Shown one piece after another: positions 41,971 through 51,325 of a DNA stretch of 64,000 bases (within the stretch, counting starts at the first letter, position 1; each line of letters begins with the position of its first letter). Made by a program: the position numbers and the translations under genes. This DNA comes from a bacterium (GTDB taxonomy: Bacteria > Krumholzibacteriota > Krumholzibacteriia > JACNKJ01). The notes beneath the pieces were generated by a model. The model saw only the letters and a list, made by a program, of their open reading frames with translations. It made no database searches and was not told the DNA's origin. Where the stretch lies: assembly GCA_024231955.1 (NCBI GenBank), contig JAAEPZ010000591.1, positions 224,453-288,452 on the forward strand, written 5' to 3'.

Positions 41971-43416
41971 ATGAAAGAAAGAGTCCAGGAGACGGTGGAT
42001 ACGGCCCGGTCGCACGGAGCCGAATACGCCGACGCTCGCTGGGTCCGTCAGAAAACCGAAGAACTGGTTGTCAAGAACGGCGCACTTTCTCTGGCCGAGA
42101 TGGGCCGTACGCAGGGGATCGGTATCAGGGTTCTCAAGAATGGAGCCTGGGGTTTCGCTTCGACTGATCGTATGGACAAGGACAATCTCAACGCCGCGGC
42201 TGCGCGTGCGGTCGAGGTCGCAGAGGCCAGTTCGATGGTCATGAACGAACCGGTTGAGTTGGCTCGTGAGCCCGCCCAACGCGGCAGTTGGGCGACACCC
42301 TTCGAGATCAATCCTTTCAATGTCTCGCGCGAGGAGAAGCTGAACCTGCTCTTCAACGTCGAGAAGGCGCTGCATGTCGATGAGCGCATCAAGGTCGGTC
42401 AGGCCCAGTTGCTGTTCGATGAACAGAAGATTCTGTTTGTCTCCAGCGAGGGCGCCGAGATTGAGCAGAGTGTCCTCGCCAGCGGCGGCGGCATCACCGC
42501 GACGGCGGTGGACGGCAACTCCATCGAGCGGCGGAGCTATCCCAATTCCGCCGGGGGGATGCACCTCGGCGCCGGCTATGAGGTCGTCAAGGAGTTCGAT
42601 CTCCAGGCCAACGCCGATCGGATTGCCGGTGAGGCCGTCGATCTTCTGTCCGCCGAACAATGTCCGGTGGGCGAAAAGGATATCATTCTGGATTGGTCGC
42701 AGCAGGCGCTGCAGATCCATGAATCCTGCGGTCACGCCAGTGAACTGGATCGTGTGCTGGGGATGGAGGCCAACTTCGCGGGCCGCAGCTTCCTGACCAT
42801 CGAGAAACTGGGTGATTTCAAGTATGGATCCGAGTTCGTCAATCTCGTCGCCGACAGCACGCTCGAGCGCGGCCTCGCCACTCGCGGCTGGGATGACGAG
42901 GGCGTGGGCGCCCAAAAATGGCATGTCGTGGAGAACGGCCAGTTCATAGCCTACCTGACGAGCCGTGAACTCGCCTCAATAGAGGGGAACGACCGCAGCC
43001 GCGGGTGCAATCGCGCCGAGGGCTGGAACCGCATCCCCATCATCCGTATCCCGAATCTGGGACTGGCGCCCGGCACCTGGGATCTCGACGATCTGATCGC
43101 CGACACCGAGGACGGGATCTGGATGGAGACCAACCGGAGCTGGAGCATCGATCAGATGCGCCTGAATTTCCAGTTCTCCACCGAACTGGGCTACGAAATC
43201 AAGAACGGCAAGAGGGGCAAGATGCTCAAAGGGTGTACTTACCAGAGCCGCACCCCCGATTTCTGGGCTGCCTGCGATGCCGTCTGCAACGAAAAATGGT
43301 GGAAACCTTTCGGCGTGATGAACTGCGGCAAGGGTGAGCCCGGACAGGTCGCCCGCATGACGCATGGTTCGGCGCCCGCCCGTTTCCGCAAGATCAGAGT
43401 GGGGGTGAGCAAATGA
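41971..43416 (+). CDS. tldD: TldD-family metalloprotease subunit
   Basis: The 481-residue protein is the metal-bearing half of the TldD-TldE heterodimeric peptidase, which degrades unfolded peptides and trims ribosomally made natural products in other bacteria. The zinc motif HExxxH is present as 'IHESCGH' (H250, E251, H255), and the downstream Cys-rich part 'GCTYQSRTPDFWAACDAVC' and 'MNCGKGEPGQ' is typical. ATG at 41971 follows AGGGGGTG; a GTG six bases upstream is less well placed. It overlaps the TldE gene by 4 nt, so the two subunits are coupled. There is no toxin or lasso-peptide precursor nearby. Confidence 0.92.
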   Translation: MKERVQETVDTARSHGAEYADARWVRQKTEELVVKNGALSLAEMGRTQGIGIRVLKNGAWGFASTDRMDKDNLNAAAARAVEVAEASSMVMNEPVELAREPAQRGSWATPFEINPFNVSREEKLNLLFNVEKALHVDERIKVGQAQLLFDEQKILFVSSEGAEIEQSVLASGGGITATAVDGNSIERRSYPNSAGGMHLGAGYEVVKEFDLQANADRIAGEAVDLLSAEQCPVGEKDIILDWSQQALQIHESCGHASELDRVLGMEANFAGRSFLTIEKLGDFKYGSEFVNLVADSTLERGLATRGWDDEGVGAQKWHVVENGQFIAYLTSRELASIEGNDRSRGCNRAEGWNRIPIIRIPNLGLAPGTWDLDDLIADTEDGIWMETNRSWSIDQMRLNFQFSTELGYEIKNGKRGKMLKGCTYQSRTPDFWAACDAVCNEKWWKPFGVMNCGKGEPGQVARMTHGSAPARFRKIRVGVSK

Positions 43417-44762
43417 TCGGCGAAAAGGAATTCTGCACTATCCGCGACAGGGTGTTCACGATCAGCGGTGCCGACGAAACCGAGGTTGTCCTCGGCGGCG
43501 GCTGCGAAAACCTGACCCGTTTCGGCGAGAATCGCATCACCCAGAACGTCTCGGAGGAGCGCTACGATCTCCGGGTGCGTGTCCGCTTTGGACGGCGTCA
43601 GGGGGTGGCAACGACCAACGACTTCTCTGACGGCAGTCTGGAGAACTGTGTCGCCGAGGCCACGGCTCTGGCCAAGGTTCAGGAGGAAAGTGAGCGCGTT
43701 CTGGATTTCCATCAGGGCGACGAACGCACCGAGGATGTCGCTTGGTCCAGGGATACGGCGGAGATATCCGCGGCGACACGAGCCGAGTGGGTGCGTACTG
43801 CGGTTGAGGTGGCGGAGGCGGATGGCCTCGAAGTCGGGGGGATCGCCCTGACCAGCGAGGGCACGATTGAGGACTACGGACAGATCGGACCGTTCGCCGT
43901 GGCCAATACGACCGGACTCTACCGTTTCGGCAGCAAAACCCGCGCGGTTTTCGAGGTCAGCGCCAAGAAGGGCGCTGGTGCCGGTCGCGCCCGCATCCTC
44001 GCCAGCAGCGCAGGCGATGTGGATGCCGCCGCCGTGGCGCGCGATGCCTGCAGACGAGCGCTTGAGAGCCAGGACCCGACCACGATACCTCCCGGCTCCT
44101 ACACTGTCGTCTTCGAGGCGGAGGCCGTGATCGACCTGCTGTTCTACCTGGGTTACCTGGGCATGAACGGCATGTCCGTGGCCGAGAAACGCAGTCCGCT
44201 CTGGGACAAACTTGGGGAGAAGGTGTTCGGCGACAACTTCAATCTGACCGAGAATCCCGATCTGCCGGGTCTGTTCGGGATCAGTTTCGATGGTGAGGGT
44301 GTGGACACCAATCCGCTCAAGATCGTCGAGAATGGCGTGATCCGTTCCTTCGTCCATGATCGTCTGAGTGCGCACCTCAGCGGACAGACGCCGACGGGTC
44401 ATGGCCTGCCCCAGCCCAACAGCTGGGGGGCCTTCATGCGCTTCCCTGTGATCGAGGGCGGCGATGAGTCCCTTGAGGACCTCATCGCGGGTGTGGATAA
44501 CGGTGTCCTGGTGACCCGTCTCTGGTACACCAATGTCGTTGATCCCATGCGCATGATGATGACCGGCATGACCCGCGACGGCACCTTCCGGATCGAGAAC
44601 GGCAAGTTGGGCGGACCGGTGAAGAATTTCCGGTACAACCAGAGCTTGCTCGATTTCTTCAGCAACATTGAAGCTCTGGGCCGCACGGAGGTGAAGGGGG
44701 AGGTTGCCCTGCCCGCCATGAGAGTGCGCAATTTTAATTTCAGTAGCGGAACGGACTTCTAG
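43413..44762 (+). CDS. tldE: TldE/PmbA-family protease subunit
   Basis: The 449-residue partner of TldD shares its fold but lacks the metal motif. Visible landmarks are 'SLENCVAEATALAKVQEES' near the N-terminus, 'GSYTVVFEAEAVIDLLFYLGYLG' in the position corresponding to the TldD metal helix, and the C-terminal 'VKNFRYNQSLLDFFSNIEALG' with 'GEVALPAMRVRNFNFSS', as in other PmbA proteins. It starts inside the tldD stop. A strong hairpin follows the gene. Confidence 0.92.
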   Translation: MIGEKEFCTIRDRVFTISGADETEVVLGGGCENLTRFGENRITQNVSEERYDLRVRVRFGRRQGVATTNDFSDGSLENCVAEATALAKVQEESERVLDFHQGDERTEDVAWSRDTAEISAATRAEWVRTAVEVAEADGLEVGGIALTSEGTIEDYGQIGPFAVANTTGLYRFGSKTRAVFEVSAKKGAGAGRARILASSAGDVDAAAVARDACRRALESQDPTTIPPGSYTVVFEAEAVIDLLFYLGYLGMNGMSVAEKRSPLWDKLGEKVFGDNFNLTENPDLPGLFGISFDGEGVDTNPLKIVENGVIRSFVHDRLSAHLSGQTPTGHGLPQPNSWGAFMRFPVIEGGDESLEDLIAGVDNGVLVTRLWYTNVVDPMRMMMTGMTRDGTFRIENGKLGGPVKNFRYNQSLLDFFSNIEALGRTEVKGEVALPAMRVRNFNFSSGTDF

Positions 44763-44798
44763 ACAGTTCGGGATACTATCGGCAATCTGGTTCACGCA

Positions 44799-44828
44799 GG
44801 CCGCCTCGTCGGGTACGATGGGGCGGCC
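44799..44828 (+). terminator. Terminator after tldE
   Basis: GGCCGCC (44799-44805) pairs with GGCGGCC (44822-44828), with an inner TCGT/ACGA pair. A T-rich stretch (44830-44845) follows. It lies 37 nt past the tldE stop. Confidence 0.6.
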
Positions 44829-44858
44829 ATATTCTTGTTCTCTTTATAGTAACCTCGA

Positions 44859-44888
44859 TTGCCGAGACCTAATGAGACATGCTATAAT
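44859..44888 (+). promoter_or_regulatory. Predicted sigma70-like promoter of the C25 peptidase gene
   Basis: TTGCCG (44859-44864) and a perfect TATAAT (44883-44888) are 18 nt apart. The leader to the ATG at 44972 is about 78 nt. Its position also argues against the alternative ATG at 44888. Confidence 0.6.
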
Positions 44889-44971
44889 TGGGGACTTCCG
44901 ATAAATCCGTCCCCCTGAATAGATTGCCGCCTGCGGTTGGGGACAAGTGGCTGTTTAACCTGGAGGCCTGG

Positions 44972-47900
44972 ATGAGTTTGCATCATCGCCATCTCGAATT
45001 CTCCTTTACCCTGTGTTTGTTAGCGATACTGTTCTCGACTGCGGTCGGTGCCGCCACTGTCGAGTGGTCGTGGCGCATCGATCCTCAACTGGCGGGGGGA
45101 GCAGACGAGAGGTCAATCCTGCTGCAACTGGAAAACTCGCTCTTCACGACAGAGGTTGCGGGGCAGCCGGCCTTGCCTCTGCAGCCCATGAGCCTTGTCA
45201 TACCCGCAGGGGAAAAGGTGGTCGCCGTTCGACTGGCGAACGTCGTCACCGAGGAGATCGAACTGCCAAAGGCCCTGCCGCTCTTCTCAGGCAGCGTATG
45301 CGATGATGGATCCGTTCGGAGTCTGCCTGAAGTTCGCGGCGCATTTCCGGCGGATTTCGTCATGCAACACGGCACCTTCACCCACCGCGGCATCTCCTCG
45401 GCCGAAATCATCCTTGCGCCCTGGCGCTACGAAACGAACTCCACGGGCACACATCTGACGCGGATGCTTGCGGCGGATATCATCGTGGAGACCGCCAGAG
45501 ACCTCAGCATTCTTGTTCCGCTGCGGCAGAGCGAACGGGACATCGCCGCGAGTCGTTCGACGGTGGCCCGCCGCGTCGTCAATCCGGAGAGAGTGTTTGA
45601 GCAAGCGCCGCAGAGCCTGGTCCGCGATGATCGGGGCGTCTTCAACCCGCGTGCGCTGCCGAGCATCGATGGTAGCGGCGTGGATCTGGTGATTGTCTGT
45701 GATCAGGAGCACCTGGCCACACTGCAGGAGTTGGTCGACTTCAAGAACTCCATCGGAATTGCTACGGTCATCCGCGACATCGATTGGATTCGCGCCAATT
45801 ATCCTCACGGTGCGGATCTGCAGGAGACGATCCGATTCTTCCTCCAGGACGCATACGTCAAATGGGGGATCGGGGCCGTACTCCTGGCCGGCGATGTCGA
45901 TGTTATCCCGGCGCGGTACATCTTCTCCTATTTCAAGGAGCCGCCGGAGCTGGTGCCCTGCGAAATGTACTACAGCCAAATGGACGGCAACTGGAACGGC
46001 GATGGCGACCACCTCTTCGGCGAGGCCCCGTACGATGGCGCGGAGGGCGATGATGTCGACATCCTCGCCGATGTCATCCTGGGACGTTTGCCGATCCTCT
46101 CGGTGGACGATGCCCAACTGATGGTCGACAAGATCATCAGCTACTCGACTGCACCCGATCCCGATTATGTCCTCAACTCGGTCCATCTCGGCGAGGTGCT
46201 TTTCCCCGCAACCTGGCAGATCGGCGATCCCGAGAACTGGATCACCCGCAACGGTGCGGATTACTGCGAAACGGTGATCGAAAACTATGCGCCCGATCAC
46301 TTCAATCCGACCCGCTTCTATGAGACCTACTGGCAATACGATGATGCTCTACCCGAACTGTTGCCCGATGTTCTCGAATACCTCAATACCGAAGCGCATA
46401 TCATTCAGCATGTGGGACACGGGTATCGTTACACGATGTCCGTAGGGTCGGGCAGCATCGTTTCCGACGATGCCATGCACATGACCAACGGCCTCAATCA
46501 ATTACAGGTGCTCTACATGCTCAACTGCACCTCCTGCGCTGTCGATTACAAGAGTTTGGGGGAAACTTTCCTCCTGGCTCCCGAGGGCGGGAGCATCGCC
46601 AGCATGGGGACGACACGCGAGGCATTCCCGAATACGAGTATCTACTATCAGAATGCCTTCTTCGAATCCCTGTTCGCCGACAGCACTCAGCTGGGCGAGG
46701 TCTTTGAGCACAGTCGGAGGCATTGGTCCCACCTGGCCCTGGCCGAGGGGAGCCATCGCTGGACCCAGATGATCTATGTTCTGATTGGCGATCCGACGAT
46801 CAACATCTGGGAGGAGACGCCGCGAACCCTGAGCGTCGCCCTCACCGAACCCTTCGATCTGGACAGCGAGAGCTTGAGTCTCCTTGTGACCACGGGCGGT
46901 GAACCCGTGGAGAACGCGAAGATCATCGCCGCCAAGGCGGGGGAGGACAGGGCCGTCGGCTATACGGATGCCGCGGGAACCGCGGTATTGGATATCAACG
47001 CGGATTCGGTCGGTAAACTGGAGATCAATATCGTCTCCCGGAACGACTACCCGCTCTTCACTCAGATCGACGTCCTGCCCGGATCCGCCCCCCGGCTCTC
47101 CGTTGCCGGGATAAGGGTGCTTGACGATCCCTCGGGCGGCGATCCGCAAATTGCCGGTAATGCCGACGGTCGCCTGGATGCGGGCGAGACGGTACGTCTC
47201 GGTCTGCGCATACACAATCGGGGGAATGCCGACGCTGACAATGTCACCCTGGATCTGAGTGTCCCCGGTGGCCAGATCACCCTGCTGGAGACGACTCTGG
47301 CGACCGGTGCGAACATCGTCGCAGGCGACAGCCTGGATATCGAGGGGCTCCTCCTCGACACCGGCTGGGACCAATTCGACGGCATCAGCTTGCCGCTCAA
47401 TCTGGATCTGACCCATGATGGCGGCGTCCAGAGTGATGCCTTTGATCTCGCTTATCACAGAGCGAAACCTGTACTCCTCTCTTTCGAGGTGGATGACAGT
47501 GCCGGCAATGGCGATGGCGAACCCGATGCGGGCGAGACCTACACTCTGATCCCCAATTGGCAGAATTGCGGCTCCGCCCCTCTTGAGGGCTGGCAAGCGG
47601 AACTCACGGCTGTCGATCCTGCGGGCCAGGTGATCTCTGGCACCGTCGCGCTACCCGAACTCGCACTGCTCGAGGTCGCGGCATCCGCGGGGTTCGAACT
47701 GCTGGAGACTGAGGTTGGCGCTCCGAACCGCTTCGCGCTTGAGCTGACCTCGCCGCTGGGCGGCAGTATGCTGGATACGCTATTCGTGCGGCGTCCCGCG
47801 ACGCCTCCGGCTCCGAACCTCAATGCCAGTTTTGCCAGCACGATCATCGATCTGACCTGGAGCGCTGCTTCAGGCGGCAGCCCCGCGGCTGGTTACCTCG

Positions 47901-49681
47901 TCTACCGCAGTGAGGTGGAGGGGGGGCCCTACGAACGGGTCGTCGAGGAGCCGACACGTCATTGCTATTTCCGGAGTGACGGCCTGCAGGAGAGTACGTT
48001 CTACTACTTCGTAATCGAGGCTGTGGATTCCTGCGGCTTCCGTAGCGGCGTCAGCCCGGAATCGGTCATCTCCACCAATCCCGCGATGCTGTCCGGTTGG
48101 CCGCTCCTCACCGGAGGCAGCAGTGCCAGCAGTGTGGCGATCGGGGATATCGATGGTGATGGCGACAAGGAGTTGGTCTGCGGCTCCTCATCACTCTACG
48201 CCTGGCATCACGACGGCAACGAGGTTTACGATGGTGATGAGAATCCAGGCACCCACGGCGTTCTGAACTCCGTGCACAGGGACTTCACCGCCAGTATCAC
48301 TCTGGCCGATGTGGATACCATGACTCCGGGCCTTGAGATCATCGCCGCCAGTACCGACCCGCGACGGTTGTGCGTTTACAACAACGCGGGTGAAATCCTG
48401 CCCAACTGGGACAAGGAGATGCCCCACTGGATCTGGGCGACACCCTCGGCAGCCGATGTCGATGGCGACGGCCTTGTCGAAATCTTCGCACCCTGCCTCA
48501 ACGGCAACCTTTACGCCTGGAATAGCGACGGCACGGATTACCTGCCCGACAGCGGCGGTATCTTCGCATCCGGACTCGGCGGGTGGGTGCGGTCCAGCGC
48601 CAGCCTGGCGCAACTGGACGCCGATCCCGAGCTCGAGATCGTGATAGGCAGCAGTGTCGATCAATTGCAGGCGTGGAATCATGACGGGACCGTTCTGGAT
48701 GGGTTCCCGGTCCATTTCGATGACGATATCTACTCGAGCCCCTCGATCGCCGACATCAATGACGATGGGCTCAATGAGATCATTTTCCTGTGCGACAACG
48801 ACTCCCTCTATGTCGTCAACTGTGACGGTTCGCTCTACGGCAACGGCTTCCCCATTTTCCTGGAGTCGAATTCGGCGGGCCTGGCTCCCAGCCCCGCGAT
48901 CGTCGATTTTGAGGATGACGGGCAGTTGGAGATCGTGGCGGCCGGTGTCGCCAGCTACCACAGTGCGACGGTCACGGTCGTGGACAATCAGGGCAATACG
49001 TTGCCGGGTTGGCCCATTCACATCGAGGACAGCAGCGAGGCCAGCCCCGTGGTTTCCGATCTGGACAATGATGGCGCGTTGGAGGTCCTGCTCGGTTCCG
49101 AGGCCGGCTTCCTGTATGGTTGGGAGATGACCGGCGTCCCCATGACCGGATTCCCCATCCTCACGGAGGCCGAGATCCGGGGCACGCCGACGCTCGATGA
49201 TATCGACGCCGATTACTCCGTTGACCTGGCGCTGCTGGGGTGGGACGCCTTCGTCTACATCTGGGATATCCCGGCCTTCTACCACAACGGCATGGCCCAG
49301 TGGAGGATGTTCCGTGCGAATCCTGCGCGCACGGGTGTGTTCACTCGTGAGGAGCAGACAACCGGTGTGGATGATGAAATCGTCATTGCGCCCAACGGTC
49401 GTCTGTTCGCCAACTTCCCCAATCCGTTCAACCCGACGACCGAGATCGCTCTGGCGACCCCGACGGGTTCATCAAGTCTGCCGGTGAAATTGAATATCTA
49501 CGATGTTCAGGGGCGTCTTGTGCGGAACCTCTTCAACGGGAAGTTGGCGCATGGCATCAAACGGAGTTTTACCTGGAACGGCAAGAGCAACGACGGGCTG
49601 TCGGTCGGCAGCGGCATTTACTTCTCCCGCGTGGAGATGGGTGACCAGGAGTTCAGCCAGAAGATGGTCCTTCTGAAGTAA
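44972..49681 (+). CDS. Exported gingipain-like (C25) peptidase with FG-GAP propeller and FlgD-like C-terminus
   Basis: Predicted 1569-residue secreted protease. ATG 44972 is 5 nt after TGGAGG; a signal peptide ends 'STAVGA'. A propeptide-like region (to about 220) is followed by a C25 domain (about 236-610) with catalytic His483 in 'HVGHG' and Cys519 in 'MLNCTSC', the spacing and setting of gingipains. CARDB-like Ig domains (about 700-930), a fibronectin type III domain (about 943-1040), and FG-GAP/VCBS-like propeller repeats rich in 'DIDGDGD' and 'DLDNDGA' motifs (about 1053-1470) follow. It ends in a FlgD/type-IX-like domain with 'FPNPFNPTTE'. Gingipain relatives use a type IX secretion signal. 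Substrate preference is not visible. Confidence 0.88.
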   Translation: MSLHHRHLEFSFTLCLLAILFSTAVGAATVEWSWRIDPQLAGGADERSILLQLENSLFTTEVAGQPALPLQPMSLVIPAGEKVVAVRLANVVTEEIELPKALPLFSGSVCDDGSVRSLPEVRGAFPADFVMQHGTFTHRGISSAEIILAPWRYETNSTGTHLTRMLAADIIVETARDLSILVPLRQSERDIAASRSTVARRVVNPERVFEQAPQSLVRDDRGVFNPRALPSIDGSGVDLVIVCDQEHLATLQELVDFKNSIGIATVIRDIDWIRANYPHGADLQETIRFFLQDAYVKWGIGAVLLAGDVDVIPARYIFSYFKEPPELVPCEMYYSQMDGNWNGDGDHLFGEAPYDGAEGDDVDILADVILGRLPILSVDDAQLMVDKIISYSTAPDPDYVLNSVHLGEVLFPATWQIGDPENWITRNGADYCETVIENYAPDHFNPTRFYETYWQYDDALPELLPDVLEYLNTEAHIIQHVGHGYRYTMSVGSGSIVSDDAMHMTNGLNQLQVLYMLNCTSCAVDYKSLGETFLLAPEGGSIASMGTTREAFPNTSIYYQNAFFESLFADSTQLGEVFEHSRRHWSHLALAEGSHRWTQMIYVLIGDPTINIWEETPRTLSVALTEPFDLDSESLSLLVTTGGEPVENAKIIAAKAGEDRAVGYTDAAGTAVLDINADSVGKLEINIVSRNDYPLFTQIDVLPGSAPRLSVAGIRVLDDPSGGDPQIAGNADGRLDAGETVRLGLRIHNRGNADADNVTLDLSVPGGQITLLETTLATGANIVAGDSLDIEGLLLDTGWDQFDGISLPLNLDLTHDGGVQSDAFDLAYHRAKPVLLSFEVDDSAGNGDGEPDAGETYTLIPNWQNCGSAPLEGWQAELTAVDPAGQVISGTVALPELALLEVAASAGFELLETEVGAPNRFALELTSPLGGSMLDTLFVRRPATPPAPNLNASFASTIIDLTWSAASGGSPAAGYLVYRSEVEGGPYERVVEEPTRHCYFRSDGLQESTFYYFVIEAVDSCGFRSGVSPESVISTNPAMLSGWPLLTGGSSASSVAIGDIDGDGDKELVCGSSSLYAWHHDGNEVYDGDENPGTHGVLNSVHRDFTASITLADVDTMTPGLEIIAASTDPRRLCVYNNAGEILPNWDKEMPHWIWATPSAADVDGDGLVEIFAPCLNGNLYAWNSDGTDYLPDSGGIFASGLGGWVRSSASLAQLDADPELEIVIGSSVDQLQAWNHDGTVLDGFPVHFDDDIYSSPSIADINDDGLNEIIFLCDNDSLYVVNCDGSLYGNGFPIFLESNSAGLAPSPAIVDFEDDGQLEIVAAGVASYHSATVTVVDNQGNTLPGWPIHIEDSSEASPVVSDLDNDGALEVLLGSEAGFLYGWEMTGVPMTGFPILTEAEIRGTPTLDDIDADYSVDLALLGWDAFVYIWDIPAFYHNGMAQWRMFRANPARTGVFTREEQTTGVDDEIVIAPNGRLFANFPNPFNPTTEIALATPTGSSSLPVKLNIYDVQGRLVRNLFNGKLAHGIKRSFTWNGKSNDGLSVGSGIYFSRVEMGDQEFSQKMVLLK

Positions 49682-49708
49682 GGGCTCACCGGTCACCGCA
49701 ATAACCAG

Positions 49709-49743
49709 GATGACCCCGGAGCGGAGAGCGCTCCGGGGTCATC
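49709..49743. terminator. Strong bidirectional hairpin between convergent genes
   Basis: A perfect 15-bp stem (GATGACCCCGGAGCG with its complement) encloses a GAGAG loop, 28 nt past the C25 peptidase stop and 27 nt past the 5'-nucleotidase stop on the other strand. There is no long U-tract, but the stem suits termination from both sides. Confidence 0.65.
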
Positions 49744-49770
49744 TGTTGATGAGCTGCGGGAAGAGGTTCG

Positions 49771-51252
49771 TTATCTCACCTGGAAGTTCGGGGGATAATC
49801 CGAGAGCAGTGGCGCTCCGTTCTGCAGCAGATCCTCAATGAGCAGGTCGCGGGCGAAGTCGTCAAGGATCTCGGCGCTGGCGGCTTTGGCGAGACAGGTA
49901 TAGCCATCTCCGCCGCCGTAGAGGAAATCCGCCGTGGCGAGCGTATATTCGCGATCAGCCTCCAGAGGTTGCCCCTGGATGACGATGTCCGTGGCTCTAC
50001 CGGCGTTGATCGTGTAGGTCGCACCGGCGATCTGGCTGAATCGTCCCGAATCATGCGTCGCGGCCAGGTAATCGAACAACTCCTGAACCGTCTCGCTGGT
50101 CAGGACAAGTTTCATGAGGTGGTTGTCGAAGGGGAGAAGTTCGAAAATCTTGCCGCGTGTGACTGGTCCTGCCGGTAGCCAGGTGCGATAGCCCCCCGTG
50201 TTCTGCATGCCGATATCAGCCGCCGCGCCGCGCCGCATCACCTCGGCGATATGTCTGCCCAGGGGGTTGGAGTGCACACTCTTGCCCCGGGTTTCGAAAG
50301 CATCGGGCAGTGTGGCCAGTACCACATCCATCTCCCGATCCACAACCTTGCCGGCATCCGCTATGAGCTGCGCAATGGCGGGATCCTCGGGCCAATCCTC
50401 CGTGACATCTTCGTAACGATAGGCAAAGCGCCAGCCGCCATCATCTCGCCGGAAGCACTCAATGATCCCCAGACGATAACCGTAGCACCCCGAATGGATG
50501 ATTGCGGTCTCGCCGACCATCTCCGGTTCGGACATGAAGCTGTGACTGTGGCCACCCAGGATGAGGGGGACTTGCGCCAACCCGCGATCCTCATCCAGAC
50601 CGCAATGACTGAGAAGGATCTGCAGGTCGGAATTGGCGACATCCTCCCCGGCGAGCCACTCCGTCAGCGCCGCTGCCGGAGGCGTGGTGAGCAGCGCCCC
50701 CGAGGAGCACTCGCCAGCCAGTTCGGGCATGGAGCCGGAGATCAATCCCAGCACGGCTATTCGCAGGCCGTTGATCTCAAAGAGCGTCGAGGAGGGGAGC
50801 AGAGGGGCTCCGTCCGGGTAGCTCAGATTGCCGCACAAGACGGGAAACGGAATGCTGAGCGACATCCTGAGCAGGTTGAGCGAGCCGTCGTCGAGTTCGT
50901 GGTTGCCCAGAGCCAGTGCGTCGCAGCCCATCCGCTCGAGAATCTCTAAACCGAGGGCGCCGCGATAGAAATTGTAGAATGGGGTCCCCTGAAAGAGATC
51001 TCCGGTGTCGAAATAGAGGAACCGCTCTTTATCCCGGTTCCGAATCTCGTTAATCCTATAGGCGAGGCGAGCGCAACCGCCACGTACCTCATCATTACGT
51101 CCGGTGAAGGAGCGATAGTGAGCATGCAGATCGGAAGTGTGGGCGATGACAAGGTCCGGTTCCGGGGCTATCTCCTGAGCCTGGAGGGCGGCGGAGGGGG
51201 AGATGGAAAGCAGAAGTACCGCATATAAGAAGAATTGGAAAATGCTACGCAT
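49771..51252 (-). CDS. Periplasmic 5'-nucleotidase / metallophosphatase (UshA-like)
   Basis: The chosen start, ATG at 51252, gives a 493-residue protein with a signal peptide ending 'SAALQAQ'. The metallophosphatase motifs of the UshA family are complete: 'HTSDLHAHY', 'YFDTGDLFQG', 'LGNHELDDG', 'LLSHCGLDED' and 'GGHSHSFM'. The C-terminal substrate domain follows with 'NTGGYRTWLPAGPVTRGKIF' and 'LLPFDNHLMKLVL'. These enzymes hydrolyse nucleotides or UDP-sugars in the periplasm. The ribosome-binding site is weak; TACAAT (51273-51268) lies about 15 nt upstream, so the leader may be very short. It is convergent with the C25 peptidase gene. Confidence 0.9.
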   Translation of the reverse strand: MRSIFQFFLYAVLLLSISPSAALQAQEIAPEPDLVIAHTSDLHAHYRSFTGRNDEVRGGCARLAYRINEIRNRDKERFLYFDTGDLFQGTPFYNFYRGALGLEILERMGCDALALGNHELDDGSLNLLRMSLSIPFPVLCGNLSYPDGAPLLPSSTLFEINGLRIAVLGLISGSMPELAGECSSGALLTTPPAAALTEWLAGEDVANSDLQILLSHCGLDEDRGLAQVPLILGGHSHSFMSEPEMVGETAIIHSGCYGYRLGIIECFRRDDGGWRFAYRYEDVTEDWPEDPAIAQLIADAGKVVDREMDVVLATLPDAFETRGKSVHSNPLGRHIAEVMRRGAAADIGMQNTGGYRTWLPAGPVTRGKIFELLPFDNHLMKLVLTSETVQELFDYLAATHDSGRFSQIAGATYTINAGRATDIVIQGQPLEADREYTLATADFLYGGGDGYTCLAKAASAEILDDFARDLLIEDLLQNGAPLLSDYPPNFQVR

Positions 51253-51325
51253 GTTTGCTCGTTTTCCATTGTAGTTGATTGGTTTGCGTACTATGTTTGA
51301 CAAGTACCGTGAAAGTGGAGGCATT

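Noticed and set aside
44888..44971. ATG at 44888 as start of the C25 peptidase
   Set aside because: It overlaps the TATAAT of the predicted promoter; the ATG at 44972 has TGGAGG at the right distance and directly precedes the signal peptide.
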